From Longitalea luteola (GTDB lineage Bacteria > Bacteroidota > Bacteroidia > Chitinophagales > Chitinophagaceae): 64,000 nucleotides of DNA. Each line of letters starts with the position of its first letter. The stretch's first letter is position 1. The notes under the pieces are model-generated. The model ran no database searches, had not been told where the DNA came from, and worked only from the letters and a program-made list of their open reading frames with translations. The stretch spans positions 310,001-374,000 of the forward strand of contig NZ_JAFIQX010000001.1 of the NCBI RefSeq assembly GCF_017356035.1, in the 5' to 3' direction. Below are positions 9,049 to 17,586 of this stretch, in pieces. The position numbers and the translations under genes were made by a program.

Positions 9049-12000
9049 TCACAGTTCCACCACCACATCATCCTGCTCCACGAAAACCCCTTCGTTCAAC
9101 ACAACGCTTTTTACTACGCCCGCATGCGGCGCTACAATGGTCGATTCCATTTTCATGGCCTCGATAACAAACAACGCTGTATTCTTTTGAACCGTATCGC
9201 CGGCCTTCACAAGTATTTTAGACAGTTTTCCCTGCAGGGGCGCCCCGATCTCGTTATCAGCAGTTGCTTTTTTATGGGTGGGTTTTACGGATGTAAAGCT
9301 TTTATCCTTTACAAAGATCGAGCGCGTTTGTCCGTTCAGTTTAAAAAATACCTGTTTATAGCCATTCTCATCGGTTCCACCCGTATGTAAGAATTTAATA
9401 AGAATGCTTTTGCCCGGCGCCAGTTCTATCAGGGTTTCTTCGTTTGGTTTCAGTCCATAAAAGAAAACGGGGGAGGGAACATAATACACTTCCCCAAACT
9501 GCATTTTGAATTGATGGTATTCGTCGAATACCCGGGGGTAGAACAGGGCTGACAACAGATCGAGCGGCGTGTACTGCTTGCCATATTTGGTTACAAATTT
9601 TTTCCATTCCTTTTCCAGGTTCAGCGGTTGTAAATGCGCGTTGGGCCGGTCGGTGAACGCTGTTTCATTTTTAAGAATGAGCTTTTGCAGCGTGGCCGGA
9701 AAGCCGCCGGGAGTTTGTCCGAGGTCGCCGCGGAATAAACCGATCACTGAATCGGGGAAAGAAAGGGTTTCACCTTTTTCAAAGATGTCCTGCTCGGTAT
9801 AACCGTTGGCGGTCATGAACAAGGCCATGTCGCCTACTACTTTTGAGGAGGGAGTTACTTTAACAATATCCCCAAACAGTTTGTTTACTACCACATAGTT
9901 CTTCTTGATGTCGGTAAACTGGTGTTCTAACCCAAGCGAACGCGCCTGTGGCCGCAGGTTGGAGTATTGTCCACCCGGAATTTCATGATCGAAAACTTCT
10001 GCCGTACCTGCTTTTAACTGCGATTCAAACGGATAATAGTATTCGCGCACATCTTCCCAGTAGTTGGAAAGTTCATTCAGTTTCGGCAGGTTCAAAGGCA
10101 ATTCCCGCGGATGGCCTTTCATCATGGCCACGATGGAGTTAAAATTGGGTTGTGACGTCAGGCCCGAAATGGAAGCGAGGGCTACGTCAATTACGTCAAC
10201 CCCGGCTTCAATAGCTTTTAAATAGGTGGCAGACTGAATAGAGGACGTATCATGGGTATGCAGGTGGATGGGAATATCGATCGCTTTTTTCAATTCACTT
10301 ATCAGGATACCGGCCTGCATGGGTTTTAATAACCCGGCCATATCTTTTATGCCAAGGATATGGGCGCCGGCATCTTCCAGGCGTTTTGCCAGGTCGATAT
10401 AATATTGCAGGTTGAACTTTTGATTGCGCTGCGGGTCGAGGAAATCGCCCGTATAACAGATGCAGGCTTCAGCCAGCCCGCCCGTTCTTTCGCGAACGGC
10501 ATTGATGCTTACGGTCATACCCTCGAGCCAGTTGAGCGAGTCGAAGATGCGGAAAATATCGATGCCGTTCTTCCACGACTCCTCGATGAAGGTTTCTACG
10601 AGGTTGTCGGGATAGGCGGTGTAACCTACGGCGTTAGAGCCGCGGATCAGCATCTGGAACAGGATATTGGGAATGCGTTCGCGCATGAGCTGCAAGCGCT
10701 GCCAGGGGCACTCGTGTAAAAAGCGCAGGGCCACGTCAAATGTAGCGCCGCCCCACATTTCCAGGGAAAAGATCTCTGGATGGTTTTTAGCGACAGTTTC
10801 GGCCACCTTCAACATATCGGTGGTGCGTACCCGCGTGGCGAGCAGCGACTGGTGCGCATCGCGGAAGGTAGTATCGGTATATTGAATGGCGGGATTGTTC
10901 TTTAGCCAGTCGATGAACCGGTCGCGGCCCATTTCGGTAAGCCGGTCTTTGGAACCGGGGGTAATATGATGTTGCGCGGCATCGGGCACTACCGGTGAGC
11001 GAAAGGTTACGGCAGGATTAACAGCCGGCACATCCGGATGGCCGTTCACAATGATCTCGGCAAGGTATTGTAATGCTTTGGTGCCGCGGTCCATGCGCGG
11101 CGCGAAGTGGAACAACTCTGCATGGTTGTCGATAAAATCAACAGTAGCGTGTCCGTTCTGAAAGGTGGGATGTTGTAATACGTTTTCTAAAAAGGGAATG
11201 TTGGTCTTTACACCGCGAATACGGAACTCTCTTAACGTACGCACGAGGCGGTCGCAGGTCTCTGTGAGGCTGCGGCCGCTGGCGGTGATCTTTACCAGCA
11301 ATGAATCGAAGAAAGGAGAAATGCTTACGCCGGGGTAGGAGCTGCCTTCATCGAGGCGGATGCCGGGGCCGCCCGCATTGCGGTAGGCAATGAGCGTTCC
11401 GAAATCGGGTTTGAAATTATTGGAAGGATCTTCCGTAGTCACCCGGCATTGAATGGCTACACCGGAGATCTGTAACTGTTGTTGTGAAGCGATATTGATC
11501 GGCGGATCGGTGAGGGCATAACCCTGGGCGACCAGGATCTGGCTTTTTACAATATCGATACCGGTTATTTCTTCAGTAACCGTGTGTTCCACCTGGATGC
11601 GCGGATTCACTTCAATGAAATAGATGTTCTCCGCTTTATCAACAAGGAACTCTACCGTACCGGCGTTGTTATAGTGTACCTGTTTACAGATGCGGATGGC
11701 ATAGTCGTGCAATTTTTGCCGCGTTTCGGTGTTCAGTGATATAGCGGGCGCCACTTCCACTACTTTTTGAAAGCGTCGTTGTACAGAGCAGTCGCGTTCA
11801 AAGAGGTGAATGATATTCCCATGGTGATCGCCGAGTATCTGCACTTCAATATGTTTGGGCGATTCAATGAATTTTTCGAAGAACACGGTATCGTTGCCAA
11901 ATGCTGTTTTGGCTTCATTGCGGGCTTCCAGCACGTTCTTCTGCAGGTCTTCCTCATTGCGTACCACCCGCATCCCACGGCCGCCACCACCGGCCGCCGC

Positions 12001-12477
12001 TTTAATGATGATGGGATAACCGATACGGCGCGCTTCCTGTACAGCAATGTCGATGGATTGAATATCGGCTTTACTGTCTTCGATCATAGGTACGCCGGCC
12101 TGTTGCGCTACTTTTTTCGCAGCGATCTTATCACCCAGCTGATCCATGATATGGGCTGTAGGGCCTACGAAGGCAATATTCTCTTCGGCACATCGCTGGG
12201 CGAAACGTGCATTTTCTGACAGGAAGCCATAACCGGGATGAATGGCATCGGCTTTTTCGTGTTTGGCAACGCGGATGATCTCTTCAATATCGAGGTAAGG
12301 TTTAAGCGGATCATCGTTTTTGCCGATCTGGTAGGCTTCATCGGCTTTGTACCGGTGCAGGGAGTACCGGTCTTCAAACGTGTAAACGGCAATGGTTTTA
12401 ATGTTTAACTCGGTAGCAGCACGTAGTACCCGGATAGCAATCTCGCCCCGGTTGGCAACAAGGATTTTTTTAAACAT
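9049..12477 (-). CDS. pyc: Pyruvate carboxylase
   Basis: It carboxylates pyruvate to oxaloacetate with ATP and biotin. The 1142 residues hold all domains in one chain. The biotin carboxylase N-terminus runs from MFKKILVANRGEIAIRVLRAA through AAAGGGGRGMR and EVNPRIQVEHTVTE, to about residue 450. The carboxyltransferase domain starts near 530 (TDTTFRDAHQSLLATRVRTTD, CPWQRLQLMRERIPNILFQM). The biotinyl domain has EAMKMES, with the biotin-accepting Lys near residue 1107. Length and motifs match single-chain Pyc. It is a stand-alone gene, with a strong stem-loop after its stop and a 700-bp gene-free stretch upstream. Confidence 0.97.
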   Translation of the reverse strand: MFKKILVANRGEIAIRVLRAATELNIKTIAVYTFEDRYSLHRYKADEAYQIGKNDDPLKPYLDIEEIIRVAKHEKADAIHPGYGFLSENARFAQRCAEENIAFVGPTAHIMDQLGDKIAAKKVAQQAGVPMIEDSKADIQSIDIAVQEARRIGYPIIIKAAAGGGGRGMRVVRNEEDLQKNVLEARNEAKTAFGNDTVFFEKFIESPKHIEVQILGDHHGNIIHLFERDCSVQRRFQKVVEVAPAISLNTETRQKLHDYAIRICKQVHYNNAGTVEFLVDKAENIYFIEVNPRIQVEHTVTEEITGIDIVKSQILVAQGYALTDPPINIASQQQLQISGVAIQCRVTTEDPSNNFKPDFGTLIAYRNAGGPGIRLDEGSSYPGVSISPFFDSLLVKITASGRSLTETCDRLVRTLREFRIRGVKTNIPFLENVLQHPTFQNGHATVDFIDNHAELFHFAPRMDRGTKALQYLAEIIVNGHPDVPAVNPAVTFRSPVVPDAAQHHITPGSKDRLTEMGRDRFIDWLKNNPAIQYTDTTFRDAHQSLLATRVRTTDMLKVAETVAKNHPEIFSLEMWGGATFDVALRFLHECPWQRLQLMRERIPNILFQMLIRGSNAVGYTAYPDNLVETFIEESWKNGIDIFRIFDSLNWLEGMTVSINAVRERTGGLAEACICYTGDFLDPQRNQKFNLQYYIDLAKRLEDAGAHILGIKDMAGLLKPMQAGILISELKKAIDIPIHLHTHDTSSIQSATYLKAIEAGVDVIDVALASISGLTSQPNFNSIVAMMKGHPRELPLNLPKLNELSNYWEDVREYYYPFESQLKAGTAEVFDHEIPGGQYSNLRPQARSLGLEHQFTDIKKNYVVVNKLFGDIVKVTPSSKVVGDMALFMTANGYTEQDIFEKGETLSFPDSVIGLFRGDLGQTPGGFPATLQKLILKNETAFTDRPNAHLQPLNLEKEWKKFVTKYGKQYTPLDLLSALFYPRVFDEYHQFKMQFGEVYYVPSPVFFYGLKPNEETLIELAPGKSILIKFLHTGGTDENGYKQVFFKLNGQTRSIFVKDKSFTSVKPTHKKATADNEIGAPLQGKLSKILVKAGDTVQKNTALFVIEAMKMESTIVAPHAGVVKSVVLNEGVFVEQDDVVVEL

Positions 12478-12530
12478 GACAAGCAGTTGTAGTTTTTGTT
12501 TTGTATATCGATAAAGGAAATCCCTTATAA

Positions 12531-12610
12531 AAGGCTCAAGGCATAAGGCTCAAGGCTTAAAGCTGAAGGCATAAGGCTTAAGGCGCAAGGCTGAAGGCAC
12601 AAGGCGCATG
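12531..12610. repeat. AAGGC-unit tandem array
   Basis: About ten imperfect units of 7-9 nt, each carrying AAGGC or AAAGC preceded by CTC, CAT, CTT or CTG, run without interruption. The period and the drift between units resemble the other intergenic arrays in this window, although the unit sequence differs. Confidence 0.75.
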
Positions 12611-12887
12611 CTTCATACTTTCGACTTCATACATCAATAACTAGTCCTGGGTGTAGTGTTAACATAACTCATTACGCTTACTGTACAGTTACACTATAGT
12701 ATGTTCACTACATTTTACATGTGACTATGAAAAAACGGTACCAGGGTAATTGCCAATGGTTTTATATAGGATTCGATACAGTTATGTAAGATAAGAGGGG
12801 GAATGCTATGGTGACCGCTGTAAAATTAAGAATTTACGCGGAAGTGGCGGAGGGGCGGGCGTTCTTCATTGCGTTAAACGTTTTGCG

Positions 12888-12907
12888 CCTGCCTGCCGGC
12901 AGGCAGG
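12888..12907. repeat. Perfect 20-bp palindrome CCTGCCTGCCGGCAGGCAGG
   Basis: The two 10-nt arms are exact reverse complements with no loop. A second copy with one changed base lies at 18968-18987 after rseP, and a decayed half (CTGCCGGGCAGGC) is near 12965. It appears to be a dispersed repeat in this genome. Confidence 0.85.
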
Positions 12908-13116
12908 TTCTGCGTGCTGGTCCGGCGTTTCGCGCATGTCCGGCTTTGGCGGATTAAGCGTTTTGCTGCCGGGCAGGCGAGCGTTCTATTGGGTGTTGAG
13001 CGCCTGCTGGCTGATGTGGGTTCTGCCTTAAGCGTTCCGCGTTTTGCGTTTCGCGTTCTGCGTTCTGCATTCTGCATTCTGCGTTCAGCGTTCTGCGTTG
13101 GCTTAAGTAGGTACAA

Positions 13117-13150
13117 AGAAAAAGTCCTTCCGGTTGAACCGAAAGGACTT
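13117..13150 (-). terminator. Intrinsic terminator of the rplU-rpmA-KA operon
   Basis: On the minus strand the stem AAGTCCTTTCGGTT / AACCGGAAGGACTT is followed at once by a T-run. It lies about 30 bp past the stop of the Lys/Ala-rich mini-protein and should end the ribosomal operon. Confidence 0.85.
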
Positions 13151-13179
13151 GATATTTTTTGCTTTCCAAGAAGCCGAAG

Positions 13180-13272
13180 TTATTTCTTCTTTGCAGCTTT
13201 CTTTTTCTTTGGAGCGGCTTTCTTAGCAGCTTTCTTTGCAGCTTTTTTAGCAGCTTTTTTCTTAGTTGCCAT
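13180..13272 (-). CDS. 30-residue Lys/Ala-rich histone-H1-like mini-protein
   Basis: The ATG at 13272 opens MATKKKAAKKAAKKAAKKAA, followed by PKKKKAAKKK and a stop. The whole product is Lys, Ala and a single Pro after the first three residues. Such AAKK repeats are the signature of bacterial histone-H1-like tails that bind nucleic acid, but here there is no other domain. It follows rpmA by 119 bp and precedes the operon terminator, so it is probably expressed with L21 and L27. The frame extends further upstream on paper, but the ATG gives the only sensible protein. A role in nucleoid or ribosome binding is inference. Confidence 0.7.
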   Translation of the reverse strand: MATKKKAAKKAAKKAAKKAAPKKKKAAKKK

Positions 13273-13391
13273 GTTTTTGTGAATTTTAACGGTTAGTAAA
13301 TAGAATTTAACTAGTGTAAAAATAAAAACTAATTTCAAACCGCCAAAAAATTTTTCACATTTTGTGAAAAATTCACTATACACTATACAAC

Positions 13392-13649
13392 TTACGCTAC
13401 TGCTACTACGCTAACGATAGTTTTATCGTTTCTGGTCTTTCTGAATTCAACAACACCATCAGTCAATGCAAAAATGGTGTAGTCTCTTCCGATACCAACA
13501 TTTTTTCCGGGATGATATACAGTGCCACGTTGACGAACGATGATATTACCTGCAATAGCAGATTGACCACCGTATATTTTAACGCCCAGGCGTTTGCTTT
13601 GGGAGTCGCGACCGTTCTTTACACTGCCTTCCCCTTTTTTATGTGCCAT
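13392..13649 (-). CDS. rpmA: 50S ribosomal protein L27
   Basis: 85 residues beginning [24 protein letters not shown], the classic L27 start, with [27 protein letters not shown] in the middle. The N-terminal tail reaches the peptidyl-transferase centre of the large subunit. No cleavable N-terminal extension is present. It lies downstream of rplU on the same strand, the usual order, but the gap is unusually long (214 bp) and filled by a repeat. Confidence 0.98.
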   Translation of the reverse strand: MAHKKGEGSVKNGRDSQSKRLGVKIYGGQSAIAGNIIVRQRGTVYHPGKNVGIGRDYTIFALTDGVVEFRKTRNDKTIVSVVAVA

Positions 13650-13655
13650 GGTTAT

Positions 13656-13862
13656 TTATTTTAAAATTTCAAAACTCAAGTTTCAAGAACCAAATAACAA
13701 GAGCCAGATAAAACTCAAGAACCAAATTCCAAAAACCAAAAAAAATTCAAATTTCAAATAAATTCCAAAATCCAGGTCCAAATTTCTAATCAGGTTTTTG
13801 GATTTTGTGATTTGTATTTTGAGATCTTATTTTTGGATCTTGAGATTTGTGATTTGGAATTT
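13656..13862. repeat. Inverted low-complexity repeat separating rplU and rpmA
   Basis: The rpmA-proximal half is built of CAAGAACCAAATTCC-like units and the rplU-proximal half of their approximate reverse complement (GATTTGGAATTT, GGATTTTGTGATTTG). The whole 200-bp gap can therefore fold into a long imperfect hairpin. These two genes are normally adjacent and cotranscribed. Confidence 0.7.
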
Positions 13863-13863
13863 A

Positions 13864-14166
13864 TTAGGCTATACCTGTTACCTGAATTTTTGTGTATTGC
13901 GTGCGATGTCCGTGTTTTTTGCGGAAACCCTTTCTTCTTTTCATTTTAAAAGCGATCACTTTATCGCCTTGTACTTGATCAAGGATCTCTGCTTTAACAG
14001 TACCTTTAACTGCACTGCCTACAGACAGTTTACCTGCATCATCTAACAGCAGGATCTCAGAAAATTCAACTTTGTCTCCGGCTTTACCGTCTACACGCGG
14101 TACATATAAAGTTTGGTCCTTTTGAACCTTAAATTGCTGTCCGGCGATTTTAACTATTGCAAACAT
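13864..14166 (-). CDS. rplU: 50S ribosomal protein L21
   Basis: 100 residues beginning MFAIVKIAGQQFKVQKDQTLYVPRV and ending with the RNA-binding KMKRRKGFRKKHGHRTQYTKIQVTGI typical of L21. It binds 23S rRNA in the large subunit. It is the first gene of the rplU-rpmA-mini-protein unit. A TAnnTTTG box lies about 20 bp upstream of the ATG. Confidence 0.98.
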   Translation of the reverse strand: MFAIVKIAGQQFKVQKDQTLYVPRVDGKAGDKVEFSEILLLDDAGKLSVGSAVKGTVKAEILDQVQGDKVIAFKMKRRKGFRKKHGHRTQYTKIQVTGIA

Positions 14167-14188
14167 AGGTTTCCAAAATTAGGAGTGC

Positions 14189-14219
14189 AAAGGTAAGGGT
14201 TTGCATCAGATTGTGAAGG
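14189..14219 (-). promoter_or_regulatory. Probable rplU promoter
   Basis: On the minus strand TACCTTTG (14189-14196) matches the Bacteroidota -7 consensus TAnnTTTG and would start transcription shortly before the rplU ATG at 14166. The expected -33 TTG is not evident at 19-21 nt, so this is a one-box call. Confidence 0.5.
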
Positions 14220-14531
14220 CTTTAACGAAACATTTTTTTCAGGTTTTTGCCCTGGAAATGGCCGGTTTTCAGGCAAATTAGTAAGAAATATTGATTGTTA
14301 ACTGTTTACAGGCCGGGCGAAACCATAACATTATATACTATAGATTGAATTCAGTGGCCGGTTACCGGTTTCCAGTTACCGGGGCGCAGCGACTGAAAAC
14401 TATGAACTTTAAACTGTAAACTGATTTCCCGGTATATGGTAACAAGTAACTATTTTTAACACCTGCTTCTTCGAACATTCAGACATTGAACGAGTTAATT
14501 AATGTTTTGAGCGATTTGCAGCAAATCAATC
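14220..14531. other. Intergenic stretch between divergent rplU and the GH3 gene
   Basis: About 310 bp with no supported gene. It contains a short loose repeat of CCGG/TTACCGG around 14350-14440 (GTGGCCGGTTACCGGTTTCC, then another ACCGG) and otherwise ordinary AT-rich sequence. Confidence 0.5.
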
Positions 14532-14562
14532 TTTGCGCATTTCACTAATTGACGTAGGTTTG
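14532..14562 (+). promoter_or_regulatory. Promoter of the GH3-family gene
   Basis: TTTG at 14532-14535 and TAGGTTTG at 14555-14562, separated by 19 nt, match the Bacteroidota primary-sigma promoter at both boxes and in spacing. The ATG at 14592 follows about 30 bp later. Confidence 0.75.
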
Positions 14563-14591
14563 TTTCTCCTAACGATGGAATACGGGATTCA

Positions 14592-16085
14592 ATGAAAATA
14601 AAATCGTTTCTGGCAAAACCATTTGCCCATTATATATATAAAGGTATCAGAAAGGGCATGGCCACCGCAGTAGCAGACCAGGAAAACATCCTGAAGGAAC
14701 TGCTCAAAATAGGTAAGCTAACTGAATTTGGTAAAGACCACCGTTTACCGGAAATAAATGTGCATGAAGAGTATGTTCAGGCCGTACCTATCCGGGATTA
14801 CGAACAGTTCAAGCCCTATATTGAAAAGATCAAGGAAGGCAAACACAATGTTCTGTGGAAAGGACTGCCAATTTACCTGGCTAAAACTTCCGGCACCACC
14901 AGTGGTGTAAAGTATATTCCCATCAGTAAAGAATCGATCGACAACCACATCAACACGGCACGTAATGCCCTGCTTTGTTATATTGCCGAATCGGGAAATA
15001 CTACGTTTACCGATGGTAAAATGATCTTTTTATCGGGTTCGCCCGAACTGGAACGCATTGGAGGGATACCTACAGGCCGTTTGAGCGGCATCGTAAACCA
15101 TCATGTGCCCAGTTACCTGCGCAAAAATCAGTTACCCTCGTATGAAACCAACTGTATAGATGACTGGGAAACCAAGCTCGATAAAATAGTAGCGGAAACC
15201 ATCAAACAGGATATGACCCTCATCAGCGGCATTCCGCCATGGGCGCAAATGTATTTCGACAGGCTGATGGAGAAGACCGGCAAAAAGATCAAAGAGATAT
15301 TTCCGAATTTCTCGGTGCTGGTGCATGGTGGTGTGAACTTTGAACCATACAGAACCAAATTGTTCGACAGCATCGGCGCACGGATAGCCGCTATTGAAAC
15401 ATTTCCGGCATCGGAAGGTTTTATGGCATTCCAGGATTCCCAGGAAGCAGAAGGATTATTATTGAATACTAACAGCGGAATATTCTTTGAATTTGTTCCG
15501 GCTGGTGAAATATTTAATGCCAACCCCACCCGTTTATCACTGAAAGATGTGAAAGTGGGCGAGAATTATGCCCTTATCATAAACAGCAATGCAGGTTTAT
15601 GGGGATATAATATCGGCGATACTGTTAAATTTGTTTCAACAAATCCGTACAGGCTGGTAGTGACCGGTCGTATCAAACATTTTATTTCGGCATTTGGCGA
15701 GCATGTTATTGGGGAAGAAGTAGAACAAAGCCTTATAAAAGCCGCAGAAGAAGAAGGGGTGCATATCACTGAATTTACGGTAGCGCCCATGATCCAACAG
15801 GGCAAAGGCAAATCGTACCACGAGTGGTTCATCGAGTTCGAGAACAAACCGGAGAACCTCGACCGTTTTGCCGAGAAGGTGGATGTGAATCTGCGCAAAA
15901 AGAATATTTACTACAACGATCTCATCACTGGCAATATATTGTTACCATTACATATTCGCCCGGTTAAAAAACATGGCTTCATAGATTATATGAAATCCAT
16001 TGGTAAATTAGGCGGTCAGAATAAAGTGCCGCGCTTAAGCAATGATCGTAATATTGCCTCGGCACTCGAAAAATATGTAGAGTAG
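14592..16085 (+). CDS. GH3 auxin-responsive-promoter family acyl-adenylating enzyme
   Basis: 497 residues with the GH3 layout. An N-terminal helical part is followed by the ATP-binding motif LAKTSGTTSGVKYIPIS (about residues 95-112), the acyl-binding region (ETFPASEGFMAFQ), and the hinge VTGRIKHFISAFGEHVIGEEVEQ leading to the C-terminal lid. Plant GH3 proteins conjugate amino acids to acyl-adenylates. The bacterial members are common in Bacteroidota, but their substrate is unknown, so only adenylate-forming chemistry can be claimed. A good promoter precedes it, and dxr follows 55 bp later on the same strand. Confidence 0.9.
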   Translation: MKIKSFLAKPFAHYIYKGIRKGMATAVADQENILKELLKIGKLTEFGKDHRLPEINVHEEYVQAVPIRDYEQFKPYIEKIKEGKHNVLWKGLPIYLAKTSGTTSGVKYIPISKESIDNHINTARNALLCYIAESGNTTFTDGKMIFLSGSPELERIGGIPTGRLSGIVNHHVPSYLRKNQLPSYETNCIDDWETKLDKIVAETIKQDMTLISGIPPWAQMYFDRLMEKTGKKIKEIFPNFSVLVHGGVNFEPYRTKLFDSIGARIAAIETFPASEGFMAFQDSQEAEGLLLNTNSGIFFEFVPAGEIFNANPTRLSLKDVKVGENYALIINSNAGLWGYNIGDTVKFVSTNPYRLVVTGRIKHFISAFGEHVIGEEVEQSLIKAAEEEGVHITEFTVAPMIQQGKGKSYHEWFIEFENKPENLDRFAEKVDVNLRKKNIYYNDLITGNILLPLHIRPVKKHGFIDYMKSIGKLGGQNKVPRLSNDRNIASALEKYVE

Positions 16086-16140
16086 TTTTAACGTTAACGC
16101 TGTCTGATCAGCTTACTAAACAAATTATTGAAACCGGATC

Positions 16141-17310
16141 ATGTCGAACAGTTTTCCACACAGACGTATTGCAATATTTGGATCAACAGGCTCAATTGGC
16201 TGTCAGGCGTTGGAAGTGATAGCCGCTAATCCCGACAAATTCACAGCGGAAATATTAACCGCTTTCAGCAATGATGAGCTGTTGATAAAACAGGCCCTGC
16301 AGTTCAATCCGCATATTGTGGTAATTGGAGATGAAAATAAATACCTCACGGTAAAAGAAGCCCTTTCGCATACCGATATAAAAGTATTTGCCGGCGAGAA
16401 AGCATTGGAAGATGTGGCAGGCATGGATTGTTATGATATGATGCTGGCCGCCATTGTAGGTTTTGCCGGCTTACGCCCTACACTATGCGCGTTGGAAGCG
16501 GGGAAAGCGATTGCGCTGGCCAATAAAGAAACTTTGGTAGTGGCAGGTGATATTGTGATGCAGAAAGCCATTGAAAAACGCGTGCCGGTCATTCCGGTAG
16601 ATTCAGAACATTCAGCCATCTTCCAGTGTCTGGTAGGAGAGACCCGCAACAAGATCGAAAAAGTTATATTAACAGCCAGTGGCGGACCATTCCTGGGTAA
16701 GAAGCCCAACTACCTGGTGAATGTAAAGCGCGACCATGCGCTGCAGCATCCCAACTGGCAAATGGGCGCCAAGATCACCATCGATTCGGCTACCCTGATG
16801 AACAAGGGCCTCGAAATGATCGAAGCCCGCTGGTTGTTCGACCTGGGTCCCGAGCAGGTACAGGTATTGGTTCATCCCCAAAGTATTATTCATAGCCTTG
16901 TTCAGTTTGAAGACGGCAGCATTAAAGCACAGATGGGACTGCCCGATATGAAGCTGCCCATTCAATATGCACTGGCATTCCCCCACCGAATTCCCAACGA
17001 GTTTCCCCGGTATAATTTCAAGAATCCCAGCCAGCTTACATTTGAGGAACCCGATACCAAAACATTCAGGAATCTGATACTGGCAACAGAAGCCCTTTTC
17101 AGGGGTGGAAATCAGCCCTGTGTGCTGAACGCCGCCAATGAAATAGCCGTATTTGCTTTTTTACGCAATCGTATTGGCTTTTTAGATATGACCGACCTGA
17201 TTGAAAGAACCCTGCAACACGTGCCGGTTATTGAAAAACCCACGCTGGAAGAATATTTTGACAGCGATGGCGAGGCCCGTAATTTTGCTGCCTCACTTAT
17301 AAAGTTGTAG
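16141..17310 (+). CDS. dxr: 1-deoxy-D-xylulose 5-phosphate reductoisomerase
   Basis: It converts DXP to MEP with NADPH, the first committed step of the MEP isoprenoid pathway. The 389 residues begin with the NADPH fold (RRIAIFGSTGSIGCQALEVI). They continue with ALANKETLVVAG, the metal/substrate motif PVDSEHSAIFQCL, ASGGPF, and the C-terminal HPQSIIHSLVQFEDGSIKAQ. Length and motifs are normal. It sits between the GH3 gene and rseP, all on the plus strand; the dxr-rseP order is common in Bacteroidota. Confidence 0.98.
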   Translation: MSNSFPHRRIAIFGSTGSIGCQALEVIAANPDKFTAEILTAFSNDELLIKQALQFNPHIVVIGDENKYLTVKEALSHTDIKVFAGEKALEDVAGMDCYDMMLAAIVGFAGLRPTLCALEAGKAIALANKETLVVAGDIVMQKAIEKRVPVIPVDSEHSAIFQCLVGETRNKIEKVILTASGGPFLGKKPNYLVNVKRDHALQHPNWQMGAKITIDSATLMNKGLEMIEARWLFDLGPEQVQVLVHPQSIIHSLVQFEDGSIKAQMGLPDMKLPIQYALAFPHRIPNEFPRYNFKNPSQLTFEEPDTKTFRNLILATEALFRGGNQPCVLNAANEIAVFAFLRNRIGFLDMTDLIERTLQHVPVIEKPTLEEYFDSDGEARNFAASLIKL

Positions 17311-17357
17311 TTTAGGCTAAGAGGAACTATGAATGATAATGAAAAGGTGGTGATACG

Positions 17358-17434
17358 GGTTACAAGTTCAAAGTTCCATGTTACATGTTCCATGTTTCAG
17401 GGCTTTTTTCCCTGTAACTTGAAACCTGGAACTC
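17358..17434. repeat. Inverted repeat with embedded CAGGG hairpin between dxr and rseP
   Basis: The left arm (TTACAAGTTCAAAGTTCC) and right arm (TAACTTGAAACCTGGAACTCC) are imperfect reverse complements. In the centre CAGGG and CCCTG close a 7-nt CTTTTTT loop. It may end dxr transcripts before rseP starts. Confidence 0.65.
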
Positions 17435-17586
17435 CTTCAATCAAGGCCAGCGCTGACTTTGTAACTCCAGCCGGAACCGGTCACAAACCTTTTCCGTTAA
17501 ATTTTTTGAGCGGTTGACTGAATTGCAGGATTATTCGATATTTTGAGTCTATTTTAAAATAAACACACCGCTTATCTAGCGTATAT

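Larger units (their letters stand above)
12478..13116. other. Gene-free 640-bp stretch with two low-complexity arrays
   Basis: I see no gene here. 12531-12610 is a tandem, drifting array of AAGGC-containing 7-9-mers (CTCAAGGCATAAGGCT style). 12840-13110 is a GT-rich array built on GCGTTCTGC/GCGTTTTGC units and contains a perfect 20-bp palindrome. The stretch between (12611-12840) is AT-richer and should hold the pyc promoter, but I could not identify a convincing TAnnTTTG box. Confidence 0.6.

Noticed and set aside
12914-13282. Long frames on both strands through the GCGTTCTGC array (about 70-120 codons)
   Set aside because: The translations are simple repeats (RRTQNAERRM or FRVLRSAFC type) produced by the low-complexity DNA, not proteins.
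17510-17545. rseP promoter (TTG ... TATTTTG)
   Set aside because: The second box lacks one base of TAnnTTTG and the spacing is 22 nt; too weak to call.
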